Source of the DNA: Beijerinckiaceae bacterium
GTDB taxonomy: Bacteria > Pseudomonadota > Alphaproteobacteria > Rhizobiales > Beijerinckiaceae
Assembly: GCA_004564215.1 (NCBI GenBank)
Contig: CP024846.1
Span: 2,232,001-2,296,000 of the forward strand
DNA: 64,000 nt
Reading direction: 5' to 3'
A model generated the notes under the pieces. It saw nothing but the letters and a program-made list of their open reading frames with translations. It ran no database searches and was not told the DNA's origin. The position numbers and the translations under genes are program-made. Within the stretch, counting starts at the first letter, position 1; each line of letters begins with the position of its first letter. Below are positions 1 through 9,467 of this stretch, piece after piece.

Positions 1-376
1 GCGAGACATCGACCGTGACGATGCCCTCGCCGACGATCGGGCTCTTATATTGTGAGATCTGATAGCCCTGAGGCAGATCGGGGTAGAAATAATTCTTGCG
101 GTCGAAGACCGAGCGGAGGTTGATTTTCGCCTTAAGACCCAGCCCCGTGCGCACCGCCTGCGCGACGCACTCTTCGTTGATGACCGGAAGCATGCCGGGC
201 ATGGCGGCGTCGACAAGCGAGACATTGGTGTTCGGTTCCTGGCCGAACTCGGTCGAGGCGCCGGAGAAAAGTTTCGAATGCGAGGTCACCTGGGCGTGGA
301 TCTCCATCCCGATCACGACTTCAAAGTCGCCGGTCGCGCCCTTGATGAGTTTGGAGGGTTTTGCATATGTGTTCAT
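1..376 (-). CDS. gatB: Aspartyl/glutamyl-tRNA amidotransferase subunit B (5' part only)
   Basis: Translating the reverse complement from the ATG at 376 gives [20 protein letters not shown] and continues with the characteristic GatB N-terminus ([50 protein letters not shown]). GatB binds misacylated Glu-tRNA(Gln) or Asp-tRNA(Asn), and together with GatA and GatC amidates it in the cytoplasm. Only about 125 residues are inside the window; the gene continues past its left edge. It lies downstream of gatC-gatA on the same strand, but a decayed gene separates it from gatA, so it may need its own promoter or depend on read-through. Confidence 0.93.
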   Translation of the reverse strand, partial: MNTYAKPSKLIKGATGDFEVVIGMEIHAQVTSHSKLFSGASTEFGQEPNTNVSLVDAAMPGMLPVINEECVAQAVRTGLGLKAKINLRSVFDRKNYFYPDLPQGYQISQYKSPIVGEGIVTVDVS

Positions 377-430
377 GATCGTCCTTCCCCACCCGTCAGC
401 GAAGCCGGGCTTCGCTGACCCCCCCCCCTT

Positions 431-795
431 TCAGGGGAGGGATTGTTCGACCCCGCGCCGCGCCTGGGCCTCGTGATAGATCGTTTCAACGACACCATTC
501 AGATTTTCATTCACTTCATTATTCCAGAACGCGGAGCACTTTGAAGCCGGCAGCTGCTAGTTTCGCATCCCGTTCCGTATCCCGATGAAGATGGCCGTCC
601 TCGCCATGCTGAGCGCCATCTATTTCGATAACCAGCCACGACTTCAGACAGGCGAAGTCAACGATGAAGCCCTCGCGCGGCACTTGCCGACGAAAGTGCA
701 GACCCTGATCCTAAAGCCCGCAGATGAACCCAAAGCTTTACCTCTTGCGGTGTCATCGTCTTGCGTAACCGCCGAGCAATCTCATTGGCCAGAAC
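431..795 (-). pseudogene. Broken DUF559 (endonuclease-related) gene between gatA and gatB
   Basis: The reverse complement reads as a DUF559-type protein in three successive frames: first ANEIARRLRK.MTPQEVKLW, then GLHFRRQVPREGFIVDF with LVIEIDGAQHGED and RDAERD-like stretches, then NNEVNENLNGVVETIY. The first frame change falls near 705 and the second near 525, where one extra base turns an expected FWNNE into VLE-stop. No good start codon remains. DUF559 proteins are small proteins related to very short patch repair and restriction endonucleases. The motif order is intact, so this looks like a recently inactivated copy. It interrupts what would otherwise be a compact gatCAB operon. Confidence 0.75.
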
Positions 796-862
796 TCATC
801 CATATAGGCAATCCCTCCCCGGTACGGGGAGGGTGGCGGCGAAGCCGACGGGTCGGGCGTGA

Positions 863-2374
863 TTACGCCCACCATTTCGGCGGCAGATCCAATTTGGGTG
901 CCGAGTCCTCGATGGTTTGCGCGGCCGCAAACAATGTTTCTTCGTCAAAAGCGCGGCCGATCAGCTGAAGCCCCAAGGGCAGGCCCTCGGCCGACAGTCC
1001 CGCCGGAACCGCGATGGCAGGCAGCCCCGCCATGTTCACGGTGACGGTAAAAATATCATTCAGATACATCTCGACCGGATCGACGGACCCCTTCTCGCCA
1101 AGACCGAAGGCGGCGGAGGGGGTCGCGGGGGTCAAGATTGCGTCGATGCCATCGGCGAAGGCGGTCTCGAAATCGCGCTTGATCAAGGTTCTGATCTTCT
1201 GCGCCCTTACATAATAAGCATCGTAGTAACCGGCCGAGAGCACATAAGTGCCGATCATGATGCGCCGGCGGACTTCCTTGCCAAAACCCGCCGCCCGGGT
1301 CTTTTCATACATGTCGGCGATGTCCTTGCCCGGGACGCGCAGACCGTAGCGGACACCATCGTAGCGCGCGAGGTTCGAGGACGCCTCTGCCGGCGCCACT
1401 ATATAATATGCAGGCAAGGCAAAACGCGTATGGGGAAGCGAGATCTCGACAATCGAGGCGCCCGCCGCTTTCATCCATTCAATTCCCTGCGCCCAGAGCG
1501 CTTCGATTTCACCAGGCATGCCCTCGCGGCGATATTCCTTCGGAATGCCTATCGTCAGGCCTTTGACGCCGCGCCCAACGGCAGCTTCGAAATCCGGCAC
1601 TGGAATATCGACCGATGTCGTATCCTTGGGATCATGGCCCGCCATCGAGCCCAGCATAATTGCGGAATCGCGCACCGTCCGGGCGATCGGACCGGCCTGA
1701 TCGAGCGAGGAGGCAAAGGCCACAATGCCCCAACGCGAGCAGCGGCCATAGGTCGGTTTGATCCCCACCGTTCCGGTAAATGCCGCAGGCTGCCGGATCG
1801 ACCCGCCTGTATCGGTGGCCGTCGCGCCGAAACAGAGCCGCGCGGCGACGGCCGCCGCCGAGCCGCCGGATGAGCCGCCCGGAACCAGCGCGGTGTTCGA
1901 GGCCCCATTGGGTCCTTTTCGCTGCCAGGGCGAAATCACCGGGCCGTAATAAGATGTTTCGTTCGACGACCCCATGGCGAATTCGTCGAGATTAAGTTTT
2001 CCGAGCATCACCGCGCCGTCGCGCCAGAGATTGGCGGTGACAGTCGATTCATAAGGCGGCACGAAGCCCTCGAGAATATGGCTGCCCGCCGTCGTCTGCA
2101 CACCTTCGGTACAATAGAGATCCTTGATGCCGAGCGGAATTCCTTCCAGCGGTCCGGCTTCGTGTTTCGCGAGCCGAGCATCCGCCATCTTCGCCATGGC
2201 GAGCGCCTTTTCCGGCGTCTCGACGATGAACGCATTCAGCGGGCGGGCTTTTTCGATTTCGGCGATATGGGCCTTCGCGAGTTCGACAGCCGAGATTTTT
2301 TTCTCTCTCAAAGCGTCGCGCGCCTCGGCGAGCGTCAGCTCGGTGGGGTCGGTCAAAGCCATGTCCGCTCTCAT
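863..2374 (-). CDS. gatA: Glutamyl-tRNA(Gln)/aspartyl-tRNA(Asn) amidotransferase subunit A
   Basis: This is the amidase-signature glutaminase subunit, which releases ammonia from glutamine and passes it to GatB for tRNA-dependent Gln/Asn formation. The Ser-cisSer-Lys machinery is visible as GIKDLYC (Lys) and the [13 protein letters not shown] block followed by [11 protein letters not shown]. The reading frame stays open far upstream but overlaps gatC there. Two credible starts are the ATG at 2374, which overlaps the gatC stop as ATGA (503 aa), and the ATG at 2362 (MALTDPTEL, 499 aa), which has a GAGAG-like site before it. Length and motifs are normal for the family. Confidence 0.95.
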   Translation of the reverse strand: MRADMALTDPTELTLAEARDALREKKISAVELAKAHIAEIEKARPLNAFIVETPEKALAMAKMADARLAKHEAGPLEGIPLGIKDLYCTEGVQTTAGSHILEGFVPPYESTVTANLWRDGAVMLGKLNLDEFAMGSSNETSYYGPVISPWQRKGPNGASNTALVPGGSSGGSAAAVAARLCFGATATDTGGSIRQPAAFTGTVGIKPTYGRCSRWGIVAFASSLDQAGPIARTVRDSAIMLGSMAGHDPKDTTSVDIPVPDFEAAVGRGVKGLTIGIPKEYRREGMPGEIEALWAQGIEWMKAAGASIVEISLPHTRFALPAYYIVAPAEASSNLARYDGVRYGLRVPGKDIADMYEKTRAAGFGKEVRRRIMIGTYVLSAGYYDAYYVRAQKIRTLIKRDFETAFADGIDAILTPATPSAAFGLGEKGSVDPVEMYLNDIFTVTVNMAGLPAIAVPAGLSAEGLPLGLQLIGRAFDEETLFAAAQTIEDSAPKLDLPPKWWA

Positions 2375-2658
2375 TCCACCACTTTGGGCACGACGAAGAA
2401 ATGATCGTCCGAGACCGGCGCGTTGGCGATAATCTTGTCCGCGATGGCGCCGTCGGTCACGGCATCGGTCCGTTTCTTCATTGGCATCGGCATCACAGAT
2501 GTCATCGGTTCGACGCCGTCGACATCGGCGCCCGCCAGTTCCTCGACGAAGGCGAGAATGGCGTTGAGCTCGCTTTGCAGATGCGGCACGTCGTCCTCGC
2601 TGACCTTGATCCGCGCCAGATGCGCGATACGCCGCACGGTCGCCTGATCGACGGACAT
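2371..2658 (-). CDS. gatC: Glutamyl-tRNA(Gln)/aspartyl-tRNA(Asn) amidotransferase subunit C
   Basis: This 95-residue protein begins [19 protein letters not shown] and carries the typical GatC pattern ([21 protein letters not shown], then a C-terminal segment ending FFVVPKVVE). GatC is the small clamp that wraps around the GatA-GatB interface. Its stop overlaps the first possible gatA start as ATGA, which implies translational coupling. It is the first gene of the minus-strand gat cluster, and its promoter should lie in the 189-bp divergent gap shared with the TPR glycosyltransferase gene at 2848. Confidence 0.95.
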   Translation of the reverse strand: MSVDQATVRRIAHLARIKVSEDDVPHLQSELNAILAFVEELAGADVDGVEPMTSVMPMPMKKRTDAVTDGAIADKIIANAPVSDDHFFVVPKVVE

Positions 2659-2847
2659 GACGTCTCCCTGGGTTTGGGCTGAAGCAAGGGGAGGCTATAG
2701 CACCGGGGCTGCCGCCGGGGCAATGCATGAGCGTCGTTTATCGGACTGCAAGCGTTGCGGAGATTTGCGGGCGCCGGGCGGTCGGCTTGGCGCAAGGGCG
2801 CGCCTCTACTCTGGGGGCATGCCCTTATCTCCACAGAAGAGATTTTT

Positions 2848-5800
2848 ATGACTGTTTTGACGAGTGGGAACAGGCTCGAAGCTACGGATCCCGCGGCCGA
2901 GCAGGCCGCACTCCAATGGGCGGACGCGGATCTGCTCGCAAACGCGCTCGAATATTTCCGCGCCGGCCGCTATGCCGAGGCGGAGGCGAGCTATACGACC
3001 ATCCTCAGCCATGAGCCCGATCATTTTATTTGCTTGCATCATTTGGGCCTGATTGCCCACCGGCAAGGCGACCATGCGGCCGCGGTAAAGCTTATAGAAC
3101 AGGCAATCGTGATCAAACCGGATTATATTGAAGCTCTATCCAATCTTGGGGCGGTCCATCGCGCTCTCGGCAATACCGAGGCAGCCCTCGCCGTGACGCA
3201 GCAAGCGATCGCTTTGGCGCCGGAATTTGCGCAGGCCCATTCCAATCTCGGCAACGCCCTTGAAGACCAGGGCCTTCTCGATGCCGCGCTCGCGGCCTAC
3301 CAAAAAGCCGCCAGCCTCAACCATGGTTTCGTCGAGGCCCACACCAATTGCGCCAATGTGCTGCGCAAACTCGGCAAGTGTGAGGAAGCGCTTGCGGTCT
3401 GCGAGGATATTATCGCCCATCGGCCCGATTCTGCCGAACCCTATTTCAGTCTCGGCAATATTTTGAGGGAGCTGAGCCAACCCGGAGAGGCCGTGCGCGC
3501 CTATCGACGGGCGCTCGAGCTTCGGCCGAATTTCGCCGAGGTCTATACCAATCTGGGGAATATTTTGCAGGGCCAGGAAGCGTTCGAGGAGGCGGTCGCC
3601 GCCTATCGCGAAGCCGTCGCGCTGCGTCCAGATCTTGCCGACGCGCATGCCAATATGGGCGCGGCGCTCGAAAGCCTCGGCCGTCTTCCAGAGGCCATCG
3701 ACTCCTATCGCACCGCGATCGCACTCAATCCGAAATTTTTGGCGACTCGCGGTTGGCTGCATCACAAGCGGCGTCTGATCTGCGACTGGGATCAAATCGA
3801 GGCCGAAGAAACCGAGCTTCGCACCCTCATGGCCTCGGCGCCGCAACGGCAGCCCGTGCATCCGTTCCCGGTCCTCAGCATGGCGGTGAGCGGGGCCGAA
3901 CAATTGCATGTCTCGGAAGCCTTTGCGGCACATTTCACGGCGGGTGTCGAGGTATTCGAGCATCGGCGGGAAGATTTCGCGGCTGGCCGGAAGCTCAAAA
4001 TCGGCTATCTGTCGGCCGATTTTTGCCGTCACGCGACGGCGCATCTGATGGCGGAACTGTTCGAGCGTCACGACAAGTCGAATTTCGAAATTCTTGCCTA
4101 TTCGCATGGGCCGGACGATCGGAGTGAACTCGGCGCGCGTTTGCACGATGCATTCGACGCTTTCATCGATCTTCGCGGGATGACCGACGACGAAGCCGCC
4201 CGCCGCATCCATTCCGACAGGATCGATGTTCTGATCGAGCTGAAAGGCTACACCAAAGGCGCGCGCACTGGGATTTCCGCCAGACGACCGGCTCCGGTTC
4301 AGGCAAGCTTCGTCGGTTTTCCCGGAACCTTGGGCGCCGACTTTATAGATTATGTCATCGCCGATCCCTTTGTGCTGCCGATGGATCAGCAGCACTTATA
4401 TCGCGAGAAAATCGTCCATCTGCCGCATTGCTATCAGCCGAACGACAGCCGCCGGCTGATCGGAGAGATCACGCCCACCCGCGCCGAATGCGGTCTGCCC
4501 GAACAGGGATTTGTTTTCTGTTCGTTCAACAATAGCTATAAAATTACGCCCGCGTTTTTCGATATTTGGATGCGTCTTTTGACGGCGATACCGGGCAGCG
4601 TGCTTTGGCTGCTGGACGCCAACGCGCTCGTCAAGGACAATCTCCGCAAGGAGGCCGTCAAGCGCGGCGTCGCGCCGGAGCGCCTCGTTTTCGCACCAAA
4701 ATGCTCGTCGCCTGAACATCTTGCCCGACATCGGCTCGCGGATCTGTTTCTCGACACCTTGCCTTACAATGCGCATACGACGGCGAGCGATGCCTTATGG
4801 GCGGGGCTACCGGTTCTGACCTGCGCCGGGGACCGATTTGCTGGCCGCGTCGCGGGCAGCCTGTTGCAGGCGATCGGTCTGCCCGAACTCGTAACTTTTT
4901 CGCCTGCCGACTATGAATCGCAGGCGTTGCGGCTTGCCCGCGAACCATCCATGCTGCAAGGCCTGCGGCACAGACTGGTCGGGAACCGGCTGAGCACGCC
5001 TTTGTTCGATATCGAGCGCTATACCCGCCATTACGAATCCGCGCTCACCCAAATGTGGGAAAATTGGGCGAATGGTCACGAGCCGCAAGGCTTTGCCATT
5101 GCATCTTCGCTCGAACGCGAGCGGCATGCCAACGCCGCGCCGACCGTCGAAAGGGTCGCCTATCGCGCTTGTCCGCTGTGCGGAAGCCATGAATTTCCGG
5201 CGGTGCTCGGGGCCGATTGCTCGAAACATCCGATCTATCACCCATCCCTTCCGCCGGTCATGAACTGGCACGAATGCCGCGCCTGTGGCCATGTTTTCAC
5301 CGAAGGCTATTTTGACGCGGATGCCGCGTCGATCGTGTTCGCCAAAACCCACCCCAATCAGACCGTCGGTTACGACATGGAACGCCAGCGCCCGGTCTCG
5401 GCAAAAATTGTCGAGCGGGTCGCGCGCCGGGCGCCGGAGGGGCGCTGGCTCGATGTCGGTTTCGGCAATGGGTCCCTGCTGTTTACGGCGGAGGAATGGG
5501 GATTTTTGCCAGTCGGGCTTGATCTTCGTAAGGACAATGTCCGCTCGCTCAATGTTCTCGGCTACGAGGCGCATTGCCTGTCCATCGAGGACCTCGGCGA
5601 CGATGGGCGATATAGCGTCATCAGCATGGCCGATGTTCTGGAACATTTACCGTTCCCAAAGGCCGGGCTTGCTGCCGCCCATCGGCTGCTTCGTCCGGGA
5701 GGTGTGCTTTTCCTCTCGATGCCGAATATGGAGAACATGGTCTGGAAGCTGCTGCACGCCAACAAAGTCAATCCCTATTGGGGCGAGATCGAGCATTATC

Positions 5801-5922
5801 ACAATTTTTCCCGCAAGCGTCTTTATGCACTCTTGCAAGAACATGGATTTGTGCCGGTCGAGTATAATGTCAGCGAACGCTACCGGATCTGCATGGAGGT
5901 GATTGCGGTGAAGCAGGGGTAA
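2848..5922 (+). CDS. TPR / O-GlcNAc-transferase-like / SAM-methyltransferase fusion protein
   Basis: The predicted protein has 1024 residues in three parts. Residues about 30-320 are roughly eight to nine tetratricopeptide repeats (repeated patterns such as EALSNLGAVHRALG and AEVYTNLGNILQ). Residues about 400-745 match the SPINDLY/OGT family (GT41): LKIGYLSADFCRHA, QASFVGFPGTLGADFIDY, FCSFNNSYKI and DTLPYNAHTTASDALWAG. Residues about 795-1024 hold a Cys-rich zinc-ribbon-like segment (CPLCGSHEF, CRACGHVF) and a class I methyltransferase with the SAM loop LDVGFGNGSLL and ISMADVLEHL. GT41 enzymes transfer sugars to Ser/Thr, so this may glycosylate and modify proteins or glycans; the substrate is unknown. 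The ATG at 2848 follows AGAAGAG; an upstream in-frame start at 2755 is less likely. Confidence 0.85.
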   Translation: MTVLTSGNRLEATDPAAEQAALQWADADLLANALEYFRAGRYAEAEASYTTILSHEPDHFICLHHLGLIAHRQGDHAAAVKLIEQAIVIKPDYIEALSNLGAVHRALGNTEAALAVTQQAIALAPEFAQAHSNLGNALEDQGLLDAALAAYQKAASLNHGFVEAHTNCANVLRKLGKCEEALAVCEDIIAHRPDSAEPYFSLGNILRELSQPGEAVRAYRRALELRPNFAEVYTNLGNILQGQEAFEEAVAAYREAVALRPDLADAHANMGAALESLGRLPEAIDSYRTAIALNPKFLATRGWLHHKRRLICDWDQIEAEETELRTLMASAPQRQPVHPFPVLSMAVSGAEQLHVSEAFAAHFTAGVEVFEHRREDFAAGRKLKIGYLSADFCRHATAHLMAELFERHDKSNFEILAYSHGPDDRSELGARLHDAFDAFIDLRGMTDDEAARRIHSDRIDVLIELKGYTKGARTGISARRPAPVQASFVGFPGTLGADFIDYVIADPFVLPMDQQHLYREKIVHLPHCYQPNDSRRLIGEITPTRAECGLPEQGFVFCSFNNSYKITPAFFDIWMRLLTAIPGSVLWLLDANALVKDNLRKEAVKRGVAPERLVFAPKCSSPEHLARHRLADLFLDTLPYNAHTTASDALWAGLPVLTCAGDRFAGRVAGSLLQAIGLPELVTFSPADYESQALRLAREPSMLQGLRHRLVGNRLSTPLFDIERYTRHYESALTQMWENWANGHEPQGFAIASSLERERHANAAPTVERVAYRACPLCGSHEFPAVLGADCSKHPIYHPSLPPVMNWHECRACGHVFTEGYFDADAASIVFAKTHPNQTVGYDMERQRPVSAKIVERVARRAPEGRWLDVGFGNGSLLFTAEEWGFLPVGLDLRKDNVRSLNVLGYEAHCLSIEDLGDDGRYSVISMADVLEHLPFPKAGLAAAHRLLRPGGVLFLSMPNMENMVWKLLHANKVNPYWGEIEHYHNFSRKRLYALLQEHGFVPVEYNVSERYRICMEVIAVKQG

Positions 5923-6020
5923 AGGGAAAAGGCCGCCGGGGCCAACTCAAGCTTGTCCGCGGCCCGAGCGAATTGCCGGGATGATCCGGCTCCCGGATGG
6001 AAACGCGATATGCGCCTGGC

Positions 6021-6350
6021 TCATTCGAAATAGATGAGCTTTGCATCGGTCAGGGCTTCGGTGCATTCGGCCCGCTTGCCTTCGGCATCGAACTTCTTGG
6101 CTCGTGCCAAGATTGCCGCAAATCCCGCGCGGGCCCGCTGTTCGGCCTGCTTTACCGATTCTGCCGTCGGCTGATGGCTGAGTTGCGCTCCGATCGATTG
6201 GGGCGCGCTCGGTCCTGCGCCCGGCCCAGCCTCCTGGATGGACTTCTCGAACTTTTCAATCTCCGCGGTGCACGGCCCGGCATGGGCAGAAGCGATGGGA
6301 AAACCGAAAATCCCGGCAAGGATCAATGCGGCGGCCAATTTGCAGGTCAT
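6021..6350 (-). CDS. Small secreted protein of unknown function
   Basis: The ATG at 6350 has a good AGAGGG ribosome site. It begins a 109-residue protein with a clear signal peptide (MTCKLAAALILAGIFGFP, cleavage likely after SAHA). The mature part is helical and charged, with a single Cys pair (PCTAEIEKFEKS near the N-terminus and RAECTEAL near the C-terminus) that could form a disulphide in the periplasm. The longer upstream reading frame has no signal sequence and a poor start. I do not recognise the family. It stands alone between the TPR fusion gene and bdhA. Confidence 0.7.
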   Translation of the reverse strand: MTCKLAAALILAGIFGFPIASAHAGPCTAEIEKFEKSIQEAGPGAGPSAPQSIGAQLSHQPTAESVKQAEQRARAGFAAILARAKKFDAEGKRAECTEALTDAKLIYFE

Positions 6351-6495
6351 GGCGAACCCTCTTCGGTGGGACTTAAAATTCGCGGGCGTGGGCGAGCGTC
6401 GATACCCAGATGCCCCGAAGATGGGCCGCCACGCCCTCTCATTCAAGATCGCGAAACGACTGTCAACGGAGCAAACAAAGGCACTGGCCCATCGC

Positions 6496-7275
6496 TTATT
6501 CCATGAACCAACCATGGCTGACAATCAGGGATTGGCCGGTCAGCGCATTGGATTTGAACGAAGCGAAAAACAAGGCGACCTCGGCGACATCCTCGACCGT
6601 GGTGAACTCGCCGTCCACGGTTTCCTTCAGCATCACATTCTTGATGACCTCCTGCTCCGTAATTCCGAGCTCTTTGGCCTGCTCGGGGATCTGCTTGTCC
6701 ACGAGCGGCGTGCGAACGAAACCGGGGCAGATCACATTGGCGCGAACGCCATGCGCCGCGCCTTCCTTGGCCACGACTTTTGCGAGGCCGATCAGGCCGT
6801 GCTTGGCCGTGACATAAGGCGCCTTCAATACGGAGGCTTCCTTCGAGTGTACCGAGCCCATGTAGATGATGCTGCCGCTGTTCTGCTTGTACATATGCCG
6901 CAGCGCTGCGCGAGTCGTTAAAAACGCTCCGTCAAGATGAATCGCAAGCAGCTTTTTCCATTTGGCGAAGTCGAAATCGACGAGGGGCGAAACGATTTGA
7001 ATCCCGGCATTGCTGATGAGGATATCGAGCGCGCCAAATCGCTCGAAGGCTTTGTCGATCCCAAGGTTCACTTGCTCTTCGTCGGCGACATCCATGGCGA
7101 CGCCCATCGCCCGCGCCCCGGACGGGTCGATTTCGGCGGCGGTGGCGTCGGCGGCCTTTTGGTCAAGATCGGCGATGACGACCTTGGCGCCCTCGCGGGC
7201 GAAAATGATCGCAATCTCCTTGCCTATCCCGCTGGCGGCGCCGGTAATGACGGCGACCTTATCCTTCAATTGCAT
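6496..7275 (-). CDS. bdhA: 3-hydroxybutyrate dehydrogenase (SDR family)
   Basis: From the ATG at 7275 this gives 259 residues, typical for a classical short-chain dehydrogenase. The NAD loop is TGAASGIG and the NAG motif is SNAGIQ. The Ser and Tyr-x-x-x-Lys are seen in GSVHSKEA and [24 protein letters not shown] matches the bacterial D-3-hydroxybutyrate dehydrogenase subgroup, which interconverts 3-hydroxybutyrate and acetoacetate with NAD. It lies just downstream of adc and a patatin gene on the same strand, a set that fits polyhydroxybutyrate/ketone-body turnover. The exact substrate is inferred from the subfamily motifs and neighbours. Confidence 0.88.
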   Translation of the reverse strand: MQLKDKVAVITGAASGIGKEIAIIFAREGAKVVIADLDQKAADATAAEIDPSGARAMGVAMDVADEEQVNLGIDKAFERFGALDILISNAGIQIVSPLVDFDFAKWKKLLAIHLDGAFLTTRAALRHMYKQNSGSIIYMGSVHSKEASVLKAPYVTAKHGLIGLAKVVAKEGAAHGVRANVICPGFVRTPLVDKQIPEQAKELGITEQEVIKNVMLKETVDGEFTTVEDVAEVALFFASFKSNALTGQSLIVSHGWFME

Positions 7276-7310
7276 CGGACGCTCCGCTCCAAATCCAACT
7301 CGTTTCGTAC

Positions 7311-8063
7311 TCAGGCCAAATAGTCGAACACCACCTCGCCGAGCCCCAGCGTCAGGTCGGTGACGAAATGACTGGCGGAGACCACCTCGCGCACGGGCAG
7401 CCGGGCGACATCGCACATGGCATGTTCGAAAAGTTGAATGGCGGCGGGACCCGACCAAGCACCTTTCAGCGTCACATCCTCGCAATAATAGCGCACGAGT
7501 TCGCAGATCCGCGGCGTGCAATCCACATGCGGGATGATCTTGATCATGAAGTTGGGCTTTGCGAGGCTTTTCAGCAAAGGCCCCGGGTCAAGCTCATGAT
7601 GCTTGTAGCCCATGGTGGCGGAAACGCAGAGCACCGAACCATAGTGCAGGGTGCAGACCAAAGTCTCGCTCTCGTGGCGGATTTCCGGGCTGGCAAGCTT
7701 TTTGGGAAAGCCCCAGATTTCCCGCCCGCCGGCGATCGGAGAATTATCGTCGAGATACATGGCGTGCACATAGCCGCCTTCTTGCACCGAGCCGTCGGCG
7801 GCGCGAAACCGTACCGGAATAACCTGCCCCGTCTCGGTATAGTCGCCAAAGCCGGTCGAGTCCGGCATGCGGATGAATTCATAGTTGACGATATCGCCGA
7901 CGACCTCCAGAGGTTCGGGCACCACGGCGCGCAAGACCTCTGGATCCGTCCGGTAGCTGATCACGACAAATTCGCGGTTGTAAAATTTATACGGACCGCG
8001 TGGGTAGGCGGGGTCGGTCAAAGGCATAGCGAAGGCTTTTTTGGCGACATCCGCGAGCTTCAT
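7311..8063 (-). CDS. adc: Acetoacetate decarboxylase
   Basis: The product has 250 residues starting [20 protein letters not shown]. The adjacent-lysine active site of the family is present in EIWGFPKKL (Lys121/Lys122, equivalent to the Schiff-base lysine pair). The flanking blocks are [19 protein letters not shown] and [18 protein letters not shown]. The enzyme converts acetoacetate to acetone and CO2. It sits between a patatin gene (43 bp upstream) and bdhA (35 bp downstream) on one strand, so 3-hydroxybutyrate released from PHB could be oxidised to acetoacetate and then decarboxylated. The longer upstream frame overlaps the patatin gene and was rejected. Confidence 0.92.
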   Translation of the reverse strand: MKLADVAKKAFAMPLTDPAYPRGPYKFYNREFVVISYRTDPEVLRAVVPEPLEVVGDIVNYEFIRMPDSTGFGDYTETGQVIPVRFRAADGSVQEGGYVHAMYLDDNSPIAGGREIWGFPKKLASPEIRHESETLVCTLHYGSVLCVSATMGYKHHELDPGPLLKSLAKPNFMIKIIPHVDCTPRICELVRYYCEDVTLKGAWSGPAAIQLFEHAMCDVARLPVREVVSASHFVTDLTLGLGEVVFDYLA

Positions 8064-8106
8064 TTGGGTCTCCTGATCAGCTATTCTGGTGGGTCCTGCG
8101 CGCGGA

Positions 8107-9294
8107 CTATTCCCGTCCGTCTCGCGCGAGGTCAAAAGTGAAAACGCCTTCATTATTGTCGGGGCGCTGCAAGACCTCCGGGTGACGCAGGGTGCGCACC
8201 GCATCATTGTAGCCCGCCAGCCAATGCTCCTCCATCGTCCGCCGCGAAAACTCGTAGTCTTTGGAGGTCCCTTCGTAGTTTTGGGCGTGATAGATGAGAT
8301 TGATGATGTTGTAGGCCTTCTCGTCCGCTTCGCCGGCGAGAAGATTGGCCTGCGGCAGCTGGCGCAATTCGTCGGGAAGCCGTTCAAGCAAATGATGGAC
8401 CGCCCGGCGCATGAGCTGCTCTCTCTTGAACTGGTCGGTCGCCGCCCGCGTGCGGCTCGAATATCGGATTTCCTTGAGGCGCAATTCGGCCTCGATCAGA
8501 TTTCGAGGCAGTTGGCCGCGCGCGCTCCAGAGATCGACTTGAAAGGCGAGCGTGTGAAGGCGCGGCCTGTCGGCAAGGACCCATTGCAGCGGCGTGTTCG
8601 AAACAAGTCCGCCGTCCCAATATTGCTCACCTTGGATTTCCGTAGCCGGCAGGCCCGGCGGCAAGGAGCCGCTCGCCATGACATGCTCGGGGCCAATCAC
8701 ATGCGTGTTGTTGTCGAAATAGACGAAATTTCCGGTGCGCACATTCACCGCGCCGACACTGAAGCGGGTGACTCCCTTGTTGATCAGGTCGAAGTCCACA
8801 AGGCGCTCAAGCGTCGCTTTCAAAGGCGCGGTATCATAATAGCTGAGTTCGTCGGGACCGCCGGACGTGAGGGGCAGGGGCGGCGGCATGCGCGGTTCGA
8901 AGAATCCCGGCACGCCTCCGATCATTATATTGAACGAGCGCAGCTGATTGACGATTCGGCGCGTAAACTCGTCCTTGATCTGGACGTCCGAGAAATAAGG
9001 AATGCCAAAAGGAGACGTGCTGACGGTTTCCCAGAACTCGCGCAGGCGCTCGACCCGCCTTTCGGGAGGATTGCCGGCAACCAAAGCGGAATTGACTGCG
9101 CCGATCGAAATACCGGCGACCCAGTCGGGGTGCAGATTTGCCTCCGCCAGCGCTTGATAGACGCCGGCCTGATAGGCACCGAGGGCGCCGCCGCCTTGCA
9201 GGATCAGAGCGATCCGTTCGAAGGGAGGACGCTGCGCTAGCTTGTGAGTCTTACGGTTGATTGCATGCGGGCCCTCGGTGTCCGACTTGGTCAT
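8107..9294 (-). CDS. Patatin-like phospholipase with C-terminal DUF3734-type region
   Basis: A 395-residue cytoplasmic protein. The oxyanion loop is [13 protein letters not shown], the nucleophile elbow is GISIG (GxSxG) and the catalytic Asp lies in [12 protein letters not shown], the complete Ser-Asp dyad of patatins. The C-terminal part (about residues 280-395) is the extension seen in patatins encoded with PHB-metabolism genes. It is the first gene of the minus-strand set patatin-adc-bdhA. A role in lipid or PHB-granule hydrolysis is plausible from context, but the sequence only shows a hydrolase fold. The ATG at 9294 is the natural start. Confidence 0.85.
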   Translation of the reverse strand: MTKSDTEGPHAINRKTHKLAQRPPFERIALILQGGGALGAYQAGVYQALAEANLHPDWVAGISIGAVNSALVAGNPPERRVERLREFWETVSTSPFGIPYFSDVQIKDEFTRRIVNQLRSFNIMIGGVPGFFEPRMPPPLPLTSGGPDELSYYDTAPLKATLERLVDFDLINKGVTRFSVGAVNVRTGNFVYFDNNTHVIGPEHVMASGSLPPGLPATEIQGEQYWDGGLVSNTPLQWVLADRPRLHTLAFQVDLWSARGQLPRNLIEAELRLKEIRYSSRTRAATDQFKREQLMRRAVHHLLERLPDELRQLPQANLLAGEADEKAYNIINLIYHAQNYEGTSKDYEFSRRTMEEHWLAGYNDAVRTLRHPEVLQRPDNNEGVFTFDLARDGRE

Positions 9295-9467
9295 GCAAAA
9301 GCAACCCTCTCAAAAGCTCGGCCCACAAATCTGCGTCCGGAGCACGATCCATTCGGTGATGTCGGGCGGCGCTCAAATTTTCTCTGCCGCATGGGTCTTG
9401 TACTATCCGGCTTCTTTGTTGCCCCGCGCTGATCGCTGATCCATTTCCGATGGAAGGGCCTGCCAGA

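Noticed and set aside
2371..2728. N-terminal extension of gatA to 2728
   Set aside because: The extended frame runs antiparallel-free through gatC in another frame, is not GatA-like, and ends at a normal start coupled to the gatC stop.
3136..4395. Long minus-strand frame opposite the TPR/OGT gene
   Set aside because: It is a shadow of a GC-rich coding strand; no family motifs, while the plus strand shows clear TPR and OGT motifs.
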